Shown: positions 28,748-37,476 of the stretch, piece after piece
How the letters are laid out: each line of letters begins with the position of its first letter
Position numbering within the stretch: position 1 is the stretch's first letter
Assembly: GCF_000633395.1 (NCBI RefSeq)
Contig: NZ_AYMU01000007.1
Span: 248,001 to 312,000, forward strand
Length of the DNA: 64,000 nt
Direction: 5' to 3'
Source of the DNA: Pseudomonas sp. PH1b
GTDB taxonomy: Bacteria; Pseudomonadota; Gammaproteobacteria; Pseudomonadales; Pseudomonadaceae
Notes under the pieces: generated by a model
Told to the model about the DNA's origin: nothing
The model's input: only the letters and a program-made list of their open reading frames with translations
Databases searched by the model: none
Translations under genes and position numbers: made by a program

Positions 28748-29158
28748 TCAATTCTTCCACGGGTTGAGCAAGCGCACGCCGCAGGCCTCGAAGTCCGCCA
28801 CGTTGCGGGTGACCACGGTCAAGTTGTGGACCAGGGCGGTTGCGGCAATCAGCGCATCACACTCATTGCTGCGGTCTGGTACATGGAGTTGAGCGCAGCG
28901 CAGTGCTACCGCGCTATCAATGGCCAGGATGCGTCCGCTGAAGGTCGGAAGCACTCGACGCTCCAGCCAGGTGCGCAGCAACGCGCCCTGGTCAGGGTCG
29001 CGTCGCTCCACCCGCAGGATTCCGGTTTCCAGCTCCAGCACCGTGATGGCCGAGAGAAACAGGCTGGTGGGCGCAATGCCATGTGCCCAGGCCTTGACTC
29101 CGCGATTGGCCTTGGGCTTGCGCAGCTCGGAGATGACGTTGGTATCGAGCAGGAACAT
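28748..29158 (-). CDS. PIN-domain toxin of type II toxin-antitoxin pair (VapC/FitB-like)
   Basis: A 136-residue PIN-domain ribonuclease. The acidic active-site residues are visible: D5 in FLLDTNVISEL, the Glu of LELETG near residue 43, the Asp of ECDALIAATAL near residue 100 and the Asp of VADF near residue 118. The sequence resembles FitB/VapC toxins that cleave RNA when not held by the antitoxin. Its start codon overlaps the antitoxin stop by one base (TGATG), so they are translationally coupled. The pair sits between ccoG and ccoP1, genes that I recall being adjacent in P. aeruginosa, and so looks inserted. Confidence 0.93.
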   Translation of the reverse strand: MFLLDTNVISELRKPKANRGVKAWAHGIAPTSLFLSAITVLELETGILRVERRDPDQGALLRTWLERRVLPTFSGRILAIDSAVALRCAQLHVPDRSNECDALIAATALVHNLTVVTRNVADFEACGVRLLNPWKN

Positions 29159-29412
29159 CAGGACAAATCTGTTTCACGTGGAGTGATCACTGCGCGCTCC
29201 GTCGTCAATTCGATGTCTGCAGCCCCTGGCATTGCCAGCATCTCGACGATGCTGAGAGTGAGGCCGCTGAGTTTCTGGTACTCCTCAATGCTTAGCAGTA
29301 CATGGGCCGGCTTGCCACGGTCGGTGATGATTACCGGGCCACTTTTCGCGGCTTTTTTGGCACCGCTTGTGTCCTGGTTGAACTCGCGACTGGAAAGGGT
29401 GGTGATGGTCAT
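29158..29412 (-). CDS. Phd/YefM-family antitoxin
   Basis: An 84-residue antitoxin (from ATG 29412; an in-frame ATG at 29436 would add 8 residues). The N-terminal ITTLSSREFNQDTSGAKKAA is the Phd DNA-binding/dimerisation domain, and GPVIITDRGKPAHVLLS is its second half; the C-terminal tail wraps the toxin. I prefer the shorter start because the 16-bp palindrome 29440-29455 and its overlapping -10-like element leave little room for a leader otherwise. It should neutralise the PIN toxin and autorepress the operon. Confidence 0.9.
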   Translation of the reverse strand: MTITTLSSREFNQDTSGAKKAAKSGPVIITDRGKPAHVLLSIEEYQKLSGLTLSIVEMLAMPGAADIELTTERAVITPRETDLS

Positions 29413-29439
29413 GATCGGGCCCCGCTTGGAAAACATAAT

Positions 29440-29455
29440 GTAGAAACGTTACTAC
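29440..29455. promoter_or_regulatory. Candidate operator of the toxin-antitoxin operon
   Basis: GTAGAAACGTTACTAC is a near-perfect 16-bp palindrome (7 of 8 pairs) beginning 28 bases upstream of the antitoxin start, overlapping AT-rich -10-like sequence. Phd/YefM antitoxins bind such sites to repress their own promoter. Confidence 0.5.
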
Positions 29456-29515
29456 TCGGTGGCTGGGCGGGCAATCTCTCGGCAGGGCGAGGCGATACAC
29501 GGCAGGTAGCAGACA

Positions 29516-29553
29516 ATAAAAACGGCCCCGTCAATTTTCATTGGCGGGGCCGT
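29516..29553 (-). terminator. Rho-independent terminator after ccoP1
   Basis: On the minus strand, 26 bases after the ccoP1 stop, ACGGCCCCG pairs with CGGGGCCGT, extended by a TCAA/TTGG helix, followed by TTTTTA. It separates the cbb3-1 operon from the toxin-antitoxin pair. Confidence 0.85.
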
Positions 29554-29578
29554 CGGGTGTTGCTTTCAAGCGTTGCCG

Positions 29579-30556
29579 TTACTCGGCGTCGGCCTGTTTG
29601 TCACCGTGGGACAGGCTGTAGACATAAGCCGCCAGCAGGTGGACCTTGTCATTGCCTTGCAGTTGTTCCTGGGCAGGCATCACGCCCTGACGGCCGTAAC
29701 GAATGGTCTGCTGCAGTTGCGCAAAGCTCGAACCGTAGATGAACGCGGCCGGGTGGGTCAGGTTGGGTGCGCCCATGGCTGGGGTGCCCTTGCCTTCCGG
29801 ACCATGGCAGACCGCACAGGTGGTGGCGAAGATCTTCTGGCCATTGACCGGATCGGCCTTGATGCCTTCCGGCAGCTTGCGCCCATCGAGGTTGGTCAGT
29901 ACGTAAGCTGCGACATCACTCACGCCTTGTTCTTTCAGGCTGTCCAGCCAGCCAGGCATCACGGCATGACGACCGCCCATGATGGTGGCCTTGATGGTTT
30001 CCGGCTCGCCGCCCCAGCGCCAGTCGGCGTCGGTCAGGTTGGGGAAGCCGTAAGCGCCCTTGGCGTCGGAGCCGTGGCAGACCGAGCAGTTGGAGGCGAA
30101 CAGGCGACCACCCATTTTCAGGGCTTGCGGGTCCTTGGCCACTTCTTCGATAGGCATGGCAGCGTACTTGGCGAAGATCGGACCGAACTTGGCGTCCGAC
30201 TTGGCCATTTCCTTTTCCCATTCGTGCACGCCGGTCCAGCCGGACTGGCCATTGGCGAACGGGGTCTGCTTCTCGTTGTCGAGGTAGTTGTAGCCCGGCA
30301 GGACGCCTTTCCAGTTGCCCAGGCCCGGGTACAGCACCAGGTAGCCCAGGGCGAAGACGATGGTGCCGACGAACAGCATGAACCACCATTTCGGCAGTGG
30401 GTTGTCGTACTCTTCGATCCCGTCGAAGGAGTGGCCAACCGTCTCGTCGGTCTGCTCGGTGCGCTGGCCCTTGCGGGTCGACAGCAGCAGCCAGGTCAGG
30501 GCGAAGATGGTACCCAGACTGAGGACTGTGACGTACAGACTCCAGAACGTAGTCAT
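29579..30556 (-). CDS. ccoP1: cbb3-1 oxidase diheme cytochrome c subunit CcoP
   Basis: A 325-residue membrane-anchored diheme cytochrome c that passes electrons to CcoO/CcoN. It has two N-terminal helices (about residues 7-24 and 55-75), then two c-type heme sites, CSVCH and CAVCH, at about residues 155 and 240, each with a downstream Met ligand region. Its start overlaps the ccoQ1 stop by 4 bases. It belongs to the operon nearer ccoG, which by P. aeruginosa order is cbb3-1. It is closely related to the second copy at 33292. Confidence 0.96.
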   Translation of the reverse strand: MTTFWSLYVTVLSLGTIFALTWLLLSTRKGQRTEQTDETVGHSFDGIEEYDNPLPKWWFMLFVGTIVFALGYLVLYPGLGNWKGVLPGYNYLDNEKQTPFANGQSGWTGVHEWEKEMAKSDAKFGPIFAKYAAMPIEEVAKDPQALKMGGRLFASNCSVCHGSDAKGAYGFPNLTDADWRWGGEPETIKATIMGGRHAVMPGWLDSLKEQGVSDVAAYVLTNLDGRKLPEGIKADPVNGQKIFATTCAVCHGPEGKGTPAMGAPNLTHPAAFIYGSSFAQLQQTIRYGRQGVMPAQEQLQGNDKVHLLAAYVYSLSHGDKQADAE

Positions 30557-30738
30557 TCTTTGTTACTCCTAGAAGCTTGCTCGACGTGCTTGATGGCGTC
30601 GGGATCATCCGCGAACGGCAGCAAGGTCGCGTCTTCAAACTCGGACTTGCGCTTGGGGCTGAACACCCAGAGCGCCAAGCCGACAAAGGCCACCATCACA
30701 ACAAGGGTGCCCAGGCCACGAATCATCCCGATATCCAT
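30553..30738 (-). CDS. ccoQ1: cbb3-1 oxidase subunit CcoQ
   Basis: A 61-residue single-helix subunit that stabilises cbb3 oxidase. Membrane segment [20 protein letters not shown] at residues about 5-24, then the CcoQ motif [21 protein letters not shown]. It overlaps ccoP1 by 4 bases and starts 5 bases after the ccoO1 stop. Confidence 0.95.
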   Translation of the reverse strand: MDIGMIRGLGTLVVMVAFVGLALWVFSPKRKSEFEDATLLPFADDPDAIKHVEQASRSNKE

Positions 30739-30743
30739 CTAGA

Positions 30744-31352
30744 TCACCGTTTGCTTTTGATGATGGTGCCCAGGCCTTGCAGATAGGCCACCAGCGCGTC
30801 CATTTCGGTTTTGCCCTTCACCGCATCCTTGGCACCGGCGATGTCTTCGTCGGTATAAGGGACGCCGAGCGTGCGCAAGACTTCCATTTTCTTCGCGGTG
30901 TCTTTGCCGTCGAGCTTGTTTTCTACGAGGAACGGGTAAGCCGGCATTTTCGACTCGGGAACAACGTTGCGCGGGTTGTACAAGTGCGCACGCTGCCAGT
31001 CATCAGAGTAACGACCACCCACGCGGGCCAGGTCCGGACCGGTACGCTTGGAGCCCCACAGGAACGGGTGGTCCCAGACGCTTTCACCGGCTACCGAGTA
31101 GTGGCCATAACGTTCGGTTTCCGCACGGAACGGACGAATCATCTGCGAGTGGCACTGTACGCAGCCGTTGGCGATGTAGATGTCACGACCTTCCAGTTCC
31201 AGCGCGGAGCGTGGCTTCATGCCTTCTACCGGCTTGTTGGTGACGTCCTGGAAGAACAGCGGGACGATCTGGGTCAGGCCGCCGATGCTGACGGCGATGA
31301 CCATGAAGAAGGCCAGCAGGCCAATATTCTTCTCGACTACTTCGTGCTTCAT
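30744..31352 (-). CDS. ccoO1: cbb3-1 oxidase monoheme cytochrome c subunit CcoO
   Basis: A 202-residue membrane-anchored cytochrome c. An N-terminal helix ([19 protein letters not shown]) is followed by [13 protein letters not shown], the heme-binding CxxCH, at about residues 67-80, and the conserved [20 protein letters not shown]. Its ATG shares one base with the ccoN1 stop (TGATG), showing tight coupling. Confidence 0.96.
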   Translation of the reverse strand: MKHEVVEKNIGLLAFFMVIAVSIGGLTQIVPLFFQDVTNKPVEGMKPRSALELEGRDIYIANGCVQCHSQMIRPFRAETERYGHYSVAGESVWDHPFLWGSKRTGPDLARVGGRYSDDWQRAHLYNPRNVVPESKMPAYPFLVENKLDGKDTAKKMEVLRTLGVPYTDEDIAGAKDAVKGKTEMDALVAYLQGLGTIIKSKR

Positions 31353-32794
31353 CAGTGAGCTCCAACTACAGCGATCTGAGCGGCGGCTTCAGCTTCAGCC
31401 GGGTTCGAGGCGCGAACGGTACGGAACACGTTGTAGGCCATGAACAGCATGCCGGCGGCAAAGAATGCACCGCCCACGGCGCGGACGATAAAGCCCGGGT
31501 GGCTGGCTTGCAGCGCTTCGACGAAGGAGTAGGTGAGGGTGCCGTCATCGTTGATAGCACGCCACATCAGGCCCTGGGTGATGCCGTTGACCCACATCGA
31601 GGCGATGTAGAGCACGGTGCCGATAGTGGCCAGCCAGAAGTGGGTGTTGATCAGGGCGATGCTGTGCATCTGCTGACGACCGAAGACTTTCGGGATCAGG
31701 TGATACAGGGCGCCGATGGAGATCATCGCTACCCAGCCCAGAGCGCCGGCGTGTACGTGGCCGATGGTCCAGTCGGTGTAGTGGGAAAGCGAGTTGACGG
31801 TCTTGATCGCCATCATCGGACCTTCGAAGGTCGACATGCCGTAGAACGCCAGGGATACCACCAGGAACCGCAGGATCGGGTCGGTGCGCAGCTTATGCCA
31901 GGCGCCCGACAGGGTCATCATGCCGTTGATCATGCCGCCCCAGCTTGGCGCCAGCAGGATGATCGACATGGCCATGCCCAGGGACTGTGCCCAGTCCGGC
32001 AGCGCGGTGTAGTGCAGGTGGTGCGGGCCGGCCCAGATGTACAGGGTGATCAGTGCCCAGAAGTGCACGATCGACAGGCGATAGGAGTAGATCGGGCGTT
32101 CGGCCTGCTTGGGTACGAAGTAGTACATCATCCCCAGGAAGCCGGTGGTCAGGAAGAAGCCCACGGCGTTGTGGCCGTACCACCACTGGATCATCGCGTC
32201 AGTCGCCCCGGCATAGGCCGAGTAGGACTTGAAGAAGCTGACCGGCAGGGATGCGTGGTTGACGATATGCAGCATCGCGGTGACCACGATGAAGGCACCG
32301 TAGAACCAGTTGCCCACGTAGATGTGCTTGGTCTTGCGCTTGGTGATGGTGCCAAAGAACACCAGGCCATAGGTGACCCAGACGATCGCCAGCAGGATAG
32401 CCAGAGGCCATTCCAGTTCGGCGTATTCCTTGGTGGTGGTGTAACCCAGTGGCAGGGTCACGATCGCGCCGACGATCACCGCTTGCCAACCCCAGAAGGT
32501 GAAGGCCGCGAGGCTGTCGGAAATCAGTCGCGTCTGGCAGGTTCGCTGCACGACATAGTAAGAGGTGGCAAACAATGCACATCCACCGAAGGCGAAGATC
32601 ACCAGGTTGGTGTGCAGCGGGCGCAGGCGTCCAAAGGTCGTCCATGGCAGACCGAAGTTCAACTCCGGCCAGACCAGTTGCGAGGCGATGAAGACACCGA
32701 GCCCCATGCCAAGGATCCCCCAGACCACCGTCATGATGGCGAACTGGCGGACTACCTTATAGTTATAAGCAGTCGGACTGATTGCTGTGCTCAT
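31352..32794 (-). CDS. ccoN1: cbb3-1 oxidase catalytic subunit CcoN
   Basis: A 480-residue, twelve-helix heme-copper oxidase subunit that reduces oxygen to water at the heme b3-CuB centre with very high affinity. The heme and CuB histidines lie in typical places ([14 protein letters not shown] near residue 70, [13 protein letters not shown] near 215, the [13 protein letters not shown] stretch near 265 and THFWLATIG near 360). I chose ATG 32794 (M-S-T-A-I-S-P); an in-frame extension to 32893 would run through the Anr-like box. Parts of its DNA are almost identical to ccoN2. Confidence 0.96.
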   Translation of the reverse strand: MSTAISPTAYNYKVVRQFAIMTVVWGILGMGLGVFIASQLVWPELNFGLPWTTFGRLRPLHTNLVIFAFGGCALFATSYYVVQRTCQTRLISDSLAAFTFWGWQAVIVGAIVTLPLGYTTTKEYAELEWPLAILLAIVWVTYGLVFFGTITKRKTKHIYVGNWFYGAFIVVTAMLHIVNHASLPVSFFKSYSAYAGATDAMIQWWYGHNAVGFFLTTGFLGMMYYFVPKQAERPIYSYRLSIVHFWALITLYIWAGPHHLHYTALPDWAQSLGMAMSIILLAPSWGGMINGMMTLSGAWHKLRTDPILRFLVVSLAFYGMSTFEGPMMAIKTVNSLSHYTDWTIGHVHAGALGWVAMISIGALYHLIPKVFGRQQMHSIALINTHFWLATIGTVLYIASMWVNGITQGLMWRAINDDGTLTYSFVEALQASHPGFIVRAVGGAFFAAGMLFMAYNVFRTVRASNPAEAEAAAQIAVVGAH

Positions 32795-32879
32795 TCTAAG
32801 GTTCCACGGTTTGGGTGTTTTATTAGGGATAAAAATCGGCCGCAAGTATGGAGAAAGCAGGGGGTCATTGCAACGCGCC

Positions 32880-32893
32880 ATGACCTGGGTCAA
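32880..32893 (-). promoter_or_regulatory. Weak Anr/Fnr box upstream of ccoN1
   Basis: Read on the minus strand, TTGACCCAGGTCAT matches TTGAT-N4-ATCAA at 7 of 10 positions and is centred about 92 bases before the ccoN1 start. A weak site fits an oxidase expressed also in aerobic cells. Confidence 0.5.
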
Positions 32894-33208
32894 TGCGTTC
32901 CATGCCTGATTCTGCGGCCTTTCCCTATGCCGAGTAGGGACAAAAAAATGCCCTCGGACAAGCTGTCGCAGTGGACAGGAAAGTCGGGCTTTCAGGTTGC
33001 TTGCAACCGGGCAGGTGGACGCTCTTGGATCGGCTGACAGGCGGTAAGCGAGTCGACAGCCGGTATAAACCAGCCTTTGCGGCCTGTCATCGAGCTGAAG
33101 CTGTGAACCTCACGGATACCCCTGGCCTGTAGCCGGCTGTTGCCGGACCACTTCGGGGCAAGCTTAGACCTGATTCGGATCAGTGCAAAGGAAGGGGGGG
33201 AGAGGGGT

Positions 33209-33223
33209 GCGACACTTGGTCGC
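33209..33223. promoter_or_regulatory. GCGAC-N5-GTCGC inverted repeat upstream of ccoN1
   Basis: Second copy of the motif seen upstream of ccoG (28653-28667), with spacer ACTTG. It lies about 415 bases before ccoN1 and 69 bases after the ccoP2 stop. Candidate RegA/RoxR-type site. Confidence 0.4.
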
Positions 33224-33247
33224 AAAGGGGCAGGGGCAAGCTTCAAG

Positions 33248-33283
33248 CGCCAGGCTGCAAGTTGAAGGACTTGCAGCCTGGCG
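33248..33283 (-). terminator. Hairpin after ccoP2
   Basis: A perfect 14-bp stem (33248-33261 with 33270-33283) and 8-base loop begins 9 bases after the ccoP2 stop. There is no T-tract on the minus strand, so termination may be partial and allow some read-through towards ccoN1. Confidence 0.6.
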
Positions 33284-33291
33284 TGGGTTTC

Positions 33292-34239
33292 TTACTTGTC
33301 GCTCTCAGCTTGCTGTCTGTCGCTGTTGTTGTGCGACAGGCTGTACACGTAAGCGGCCAGCAGTTGCACCTTGTCATTGCCGAGCAGGTCGCTCTGCGCT
33401 GGCATCTGGCCCTGGCGACCATGGCGAATGGTCTGCTGCAGTTGCGCCAGGCTGGTGCCGTAGATGAAGCCGGCCGGCTGGGTCAGGTCAGGCGCGCCCA
33501 TGATCTCGGTGCCCTTGCCGTTGGCGCCGTGGCAGGCTACGCAGGTGGTGCTGAATGCTTGATGTCCGGCTTGCAGGTCAGCATCGCTGTCCGCAGGCAG
33601 GGGCAGGCCAGCCAGTTCGTGGCGAACATAAGCCGCGACGTTCTTCACCCCATCTTCCTTGAGCACTTCGCCCCAGGCGGGCATGGCAGCATGGCGACCG
33701 CCCATGATGCTGGCCTTGATGGTGTCGGCACTGCCGCCCCAGCGCCAGATGTTGTCAGCCAGGTTGGGGAAGCCATAGGCACCCTTGGCGTCGGAACCGT
33801 GACACACCGAGCAGTTGGAGGCGAACAGGCGACCGCCCATCTTCAACGCTTGTGGGTCCTTGGCCACCTCTTCCACGGGCATGGCGGCAAATTTGGCGAA
33901 GATCGGCCCAAACTTGACGTCGGCCTTGGCCATTTCCTTTTCCCATTCCTTGGTCTGGGTCCAGCCGTCTTCATAGCCCGGCAGGATGCCTTTCCAGTTA
34001 CCCAGGCCCGGATAGAGGATCAGGTAGCCAACGGAAAACACCAGGGTGCCGGCGAACAGCAGGAACCACCATTGCGGCAGGGGGTTGTCGTACTCCTCGA
34101 TGCCATCGAAGGCGTGGCCCATGGTCTGGTCCACGCTGCCCTTGGTTTCACCCTTGCGGGTGCCGACCAGCAGCCAGGTCAGGCCGATCAGGCTGCCGAT
34201 GGTCAGTACGCAGATCCACGTACTCCAGAAGGTGGTCAT
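33292..34239 (-). CDS. ccoP2: cbb3-2 oxidase diheme cytochrome c subunit CcoP
   Basis: A 315-residue paralogue of CcoP1 with the same plan: two N-terminal helices, then heme sites CSVCH and CVACH. It is 10 residues shorter, mainly in the linker after the second helix (the segment around [19 protein letters not shown]). Its start overlaps the ccoQ2 stop by 4 bases. This is the operon further from ccoG, equivalent to the oxygen-limitation-induced cbb3-2 of P. aeruginosa. Confidence 0.96.
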   Translation of the reverse strand: MTTFWSTWICVLTIGSLIGLTWLLVGTRKGETKGSVDQTMGHAFDGIEEYDNPLPQWWFLLFAGTLVFSVGYLILYPGLGNWKGILPGYEDGWTQTKEWEKEMAKADVKFGPIFAKFAAMPVEEVAKDPQALKMGGRLFASNCSVCHGSDAKGAYGFPNLADNIWRWGGSADTIKASIMGGRHAAMPAWGEVLKEDGVKNVAAYVRHELAGLPLPADSDADLQAGHQAFSTTCVACHGANGKGTEIMGAPDLTQPAGFIYGTSLAQLQQTIRHGRQGQMPAQSDLLGNDKVQLLAAYVYSLSHNNSDRQQAESDK

Positions 34240-34466
34240 GGCCGAATGCTCCTTGTTGCAGGCTCTTGAGGTTGAGCGTCATCAATTGTGTTGCCGGCCG
34301 GTGCCGTGCCCGGCATCGGGTCGTCGGCGAAGGGCAGCAGGCGTGCCTGGGCAAACTCGGGATTGCGCTTTGAGTTGAACACCCAGATCGACAGGCCGAT
34401 GAAGGCGATCATCACCACCAGGGTCCCGAGCCCGCGAATCATGCCGCTATCGAGTTCAAAACCCAT
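34236..34466 (-). CDS. ccoQ2: cbb3-2 oxidase subunit CcoQ
   Basis: A 76-residue single-helix subunit (membrane segment around [20 protein letters not shown]) with the [10 protein letters not shown] motif. It is longer than CcoQ1 because of a Pro/Ala/Asp-rich C-terminal tail of about 25 residues. It lies 3 bases after the ccoO2 stop and overlaps ccoP2 by 4 bases. Confidence 0.94.
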   Translation of the reverse strand: MGFELDSGMIRGLGTLVVMIAFIGLSIWVFNSKRNPEFAQARLLPFADDPMPGTAPAGNTIDDAQPQEPATRSIRP

Positions 34467-34469
34467 GGC

Positions 34470-35078
34470 TCACCTCTTGCTCTTGATGGCAGTGCCAAGC
34501 ACTTGCAGGTAGGCCACCAGGGCATCCATCTCGGTCTTGCCCTTGAGTGAAGCGGTGGCGCCGGCAATGTCATCGTCGGTGTAAGGCACGCCGAGGGTGC
34601 GCATGACCTTGAGCTTGGTTTCGGTATGGCTGCTGTCCACCGGTGCGGTCACCAGCCACGGATAGGCCGGCATCTTCGACTCGGGCACCACGTTGCGCGG
34701 GTTGTACAAGTGCGCGCGGTGCCAGTCATCGGAGTAGCGGGCGCCGACTCGGGCCAGGTCCGGACCGGTACGCTTGGAGCCCCACAGGAACGGGTGATCC
34801 CAGACGCTTTCACCGGCCACCGAGTAGTGGCCATAGCGCTCGGTCTCGGCGCGGAACGGACGGATCATCTGCGAGTGGCACTGTACGCAGCCTTCGCGGA
34901 TGTAGATGTCGCGGCCTTCCAGTTGCAGGGCGGTGTAGGGCTTCATGCCTTCCACCGGCTTGTTGGTGACGTCCTGGAAGAACAGCGGGACGATCTGGGT
35001 CAGACCGCCGATGCTCACCGCGAAGACCATCAGCAGCATCAGCAGGCCGACGTTTTTTTCAATCGTTTCGTGTTTCAT
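34470..35078 (-). CDS. ccoO2: cbb3-2 oxidase monoheme cytochrome c subunit CcoO
   Basis: A 202-residue membrane-anchored cytochrome c with the same length as CcoO1; the heme motif [13 protein letters not shown] and the [20 protein letters not shown] block are identical in both copies. I chose ATG 35078 (M-K-H-E-T-I-E-K-N), with an AGGAG-type site just upstream, rather than the in-frame extension to 35135 that runs into ccoN2. Confidence 0.96.
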   Translation of the reverse strand: MKHETIEKNVGLLMLLMVFAVSIGGLTQIVPLFFQDVTNKPVEGMKPYTALQLEGRDIYIREGCVQCHSQMIRPFRAETERYGHYSVAGESVWDHPFLWGSKRTGPDLARVGARYSDDWHRAHLYNPRNVVPESKMPAYPWLVTAPVDSSHTETKLKVMRTLGVPYTDDDIAGATASLKGKTEMDALVAYLQVLGTAIKSKR

Positions 35079-35088
35079 GGCGGACTCC

Positions 35089-36513
35089 TCAGGCCATCTG
35101 CGCAGCGGCGTTGACTTCGGCTGGCACTGCGGCACGTACGGTGCGCCAGGTGTTGTAAGCCATCAGGAACATGCCGCTGAGGAAGATCGCACCACCGACC
35201 AGTCGCACGATGAAGCCTGGGTGGCTGGCCACCAGGGTTTCGACGAAGGAGTAGGTGAGGGTGCCGTCTTCGTTGATCGCACGCCACATCAGGCCCTGGG
35301 CAATGCCGTTGACCCACATCGAGGCGATGTAGAGCACGGTGCCGATGGTGGCCAGCCAGAAGTGGGTGTTGATCAGGCCGATGCTGTACATCTGCTCGCG
35401 GCCGAAGACTTTCGGGATCAGGTGATACAGGGCGCCGATGGAGATCATCGCTACCCAGCCCAGAGCGCCGGCGTGTACGTGGCCGATGGTCCAGTCGGTG
35501 TAGTGGGAGAGGGCGTTGACGGTCTTGATCGCCATCATCGGACCTTCGAAGGTCGACATGCCGTAGAACGCCAGGGACACCACCAGGAACCGCAGGATCG
35601 GGTCGCTGCGCAGCTTATGCCAGGCGCCCGAGAGGGTCATCATGCCGTTGATCATGCCGCCCCAGCTCGGAGCCAGCAGTACCAGCGACATCACCATGCC
35701 CAGGGACTGTGCCCAGTCCGGCAGCGCGGTGTAGTGCAGGTGGTGCGGACCGGCCCAGATGTACAGGGTGATCAGTGCCCAGAAGTGCACGATCGACAGG
35801 CGATAGGAATACACCGGACGCTCGGCCTGCTTGGGTACGAAGTAGTACATCATCCCCAGGAAGCCCGCGGTCAGGAAGAAGCCCACGGCGTTGTGGCCGT
35901 ACCACCATTGCACCATGGCATCGGTTGCGCCGGCATACACCGAGTAGGACTTGGTCAGGCTGACCGGCAGTTCCAGGTTGTTGACGATGTGCAGGATGGC
36001 CACGGTGATGATGAAAGCACCGAAGAACCAGTTGCCCACGTAGATGTGCTTGGTCTTGCGCTTCATCAGCGTGCCGAAGAACACGATGGCGTAGGCGACC
36101 CAGACGATGGTGATCAGGATATCGATCGGCCATTCCAGCTCGGCGTATTCCTTGGAGCTGGTGTAGCCCAGTGGCAGGCTGATGGCCGCCAGCAGGATCA
36201 CCAGCTGCCAGCCCCAGAAGCAGAACGCGGCGATTTTCGGCGCGAACAGTTGGGTCTGGCAGGTGCGTTGCACGGAGTAGAAGGAGCTGGCAAACAGCGC
36301 GCAGCCACCGAAGGCGAAGATCACTGCGTTGGTGTGCAGTGGACGCAGACGGCCGAAGCTGGTCCACGGCAAATCGAAGTTGAGTTCGGGCCAAACCAAT
36401 TGGGCAGCGAGAAAAACCCCGAGCCCCATGCCGACGATGCCCCACACCACCGTCATAATGGCGAATTGGCGGACCACCTTGTAGTTGTAGGCGGTACTGA
36501 TAGAAGTGTTCAT
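35089..36513 (-). CDS. ccoN2: cbb3-2 oxidase catalytic subunit CcoN
   Basis: A 474-residue twelve-helix oxygen-reducing subunit, the first gene of the cbb3-2 operon. The histidine-bearing blocks match CcoN1 ([35 protein letters not shown]). The start is ATG 36513 (M-N-T-S-I-S-T-A); a longer in-frame reading to 37296 is antisense to the hydrolase gene. A good Anr box lies 125-138 bases upstream, inside the divergent hydrolase ORF. Stretches of more than 100 bases are the same as in ccoN1. Confidence 0.96.
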   Translation of the reverse strand: MNTSISTAYNYKVVRQFAIMTVVWGIVGMGLGVFLAAQLVWPELNFDLPWTSFGRLRPLHTNAVIFAFGGCALFASSFYSVQRTCQTQLFAPKIAAFCFWGWQLVILLAAISLPLGYTSSKEYAELEWPIDILITIVWVAYAIVFFGTLMKRKTKHIYVGNWFFGAFIITVAILHIVNNLELPVSLTKSYSVYAGATDAMVQWWYGHNAVGFFLTAGFLGMMYYFVPKQAERPVYSYRLSIVHFWALITLYIWAGPHHLHYTALPDWAQSLGMVMSLVLLAPSWGGMINGMMTLSGAWHKLRSDPILRFLVVSLAFYGMSTFEGPMMAIKTVNALSHYTDWTIGHVHAGALGWVAMISIGALYHLIPKVFGREQMYSIGLINTHFWLATIGTVLYIASMWVNGIAQGLMWRAINEDGTLTYSFVETLVASHPGFIVRLVGGAIFLSGMFLMAYNTWRTVRAAVPAEVNAAAQMA

Positions 36514-36612
36514 GGTTCCCCATCCACGGTTCAGCTGAAGTGAAAGCGACTGCGCACGGCAAGGCGCGCTCACTTCTTCTGGAGTTATAGGCAGACTAAA
36601 AGCGAGGCAAGC

Positions 36613-37308
36613 ATGAGCAATGAGCACAAGGCCAGTATTGACGGGGATCAATGGGCGCAGTGCGTGCGGGAACGGGGCTGGTTGTGGGAGGTCGCGCGGG
36701 GCGTCGAGGCGCAGTCGGCACCGACGCTGATCCTGGCTCACGGTGCCGGTGCACCGATGGACAGCGGGTTCATGAGCGACATCGCTGTACGCCTTGCCGG
36801 GCATGGGGTGAACGTCTTGCGCTTCGAGTTTCCCTACATGGCGCAGCGGCGCCTGGACGGCGGCAAACGTCCGCCAAACCCGGCCCCCAGGCTCCTGGAA
36901 TGCTGGCGCGAGGTGCATGCCCTGGTGCGACCTTATGTCACTGGGGTGTTGGCGGTGGGCGGCAAGTCCATGGGCGGACGCATGGCCAGCCTTCTGGCGG
37001 ATGAACTGCAGGCCGATGGCCTGGTGTGCCTGGGTTATCCCTTCTATGCGGCGGGCAAGCCGGAGAAACCCCGGGTCGCACACTTGGCCGATCTGGCCTG
37101 TCCGACCCTGATCGTGCAGGGCGAGCGCGACGCCCTGGGCAATCGCCAGGCGGTCGAAGCCTACACCTTGGCGCCGAGTATCGAGTTGTACTGGCTGACG
37201 GCTGCTGATCACGATCTCAAGCCCCTGAAGGCCTCGGGTTTCAGCCATGAGCAGCACCTGGAATCTGCGGCGGTCAAGGTTGCCGCTTTCCTGCACGCGC
37301 TGAGCTGA
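36613..37308 (+). CDS. Alpha/beta-hydrolase of the KANL3/Tex30-like family (COG3571)
   Basis: A 231-residue predicted hydrolase. The nucleophile elbow is GKSMGG with Ser119, the oxyanion/N-terminal motif is [14 protein letters not shown] near residue 40, and an Asp-His pair (AADHDLKP near residue 197) completes a triad. No signal peptide. It is divergent from ccoN2 with 99 bases between starts, and codons 9-13 coincide with the Anr box of ccoN2. Substrate unknown. Confidence 0.88.
   Translation: MSNEHKASIDGDQWAQCVRERGWLWEVARGVEAQSAPTLILAHGAGAPMDSGFMSDIAVRLAGHGVNVLRFEFPYMAQRRLDGGKRPPNPAPRLLECWREVHALVRPYVTGVLAVGGKSMGGRMASLLADELQADGLVCLGYPFYAAGKPEKPRVAHLADLACPTLIVQGERDALGNRQAVEAYTLAPSIELYWLTAADHDLKPLKASGFSHEQHLESAAVKVAAFLHALS
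36638..36651 (-). promoter_or_regulatory. Anr/Fnr box for ccoN2, inside the divergent hydrolase gene
   Basis: Read on the minus strand, TTGATCCCCGTCAA matches TTGAT-N4-ATCAA at 9 of 10 positions. It is the best box near a cco operon here and lies in the hydrolase coding sequence, centred about 131 bases before the ccoN2 start. Confidence 0.65.
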
Positions 37309-37311
37309 TCC

Positions 37312-37397
37312 TGTAGCAGCGAGCCTGCTCGCGAAGCATTCACCCGACCCTCGAATGGGGATCGCGGTGAAGATTTATCGCGAGCCAGTTCGCTCCT
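37312..37397. repeat. REP-type palindrome pair
   Basis: TGTAGCAGCGAGCCTGCTCGCGAAG (in two parts around 37312-37336) and its inverted partner ATCGCGAGCCAGTTCGCTCCT near 37377-37397 match the repetitive extragenic palindrome common in fluorescent pseudomonads. The pair is arranged head to head after the hydrolase gene. Confidence 0.65.
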
Positions 37398-37424
37398 TCA
37401 GTCGTTGGGCAGATGGGCGGGCAT

Positions 37425-37459
37425 AAAAAAACCGCAAGCCAAGGCTTGCGGTTTTTTTT
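37425..37459. terminator. Bidirectional Rho-independent terminator between hydrolase and aer
   Basis: AAAACCGCAAGCC-AA-GGCTTGCGGTTTT with A-rich and T-rich flanks on both sides, between convergent genes. Confidence 0.88.
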
Positions 37460-37476
37460 GTCGCCAGGCCAGGGGC

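Larger units (their letters stand above)
32795..33291 (-). promoter_or_regulatory. Regulatory region between ccoN1 and ccoP2
   Basis: This 497-bp gap has no gene. Beyond the elements listed separately (Anr-like box 32880-32893, palindrome 33209-33223, terminator 33248-33283) it contains CTGATTCGGATCAG at 33170-33183, which keeps the Fnr spacing and TGAT/ATCA cores but changes both outer bases. The stacking of these sites suggests a complex promoter for the cbb3-1 operon. I could not fix a -10/-35 pair with confidence. Confidence 0.5.

Noticed and set aside
31355..33037. 560-codon plus-strand frame opposite ccoN1
   Set aside because: Antisense shadow; its partner in ccoN2 (34945-36543) has the same character because the two genes are alike.
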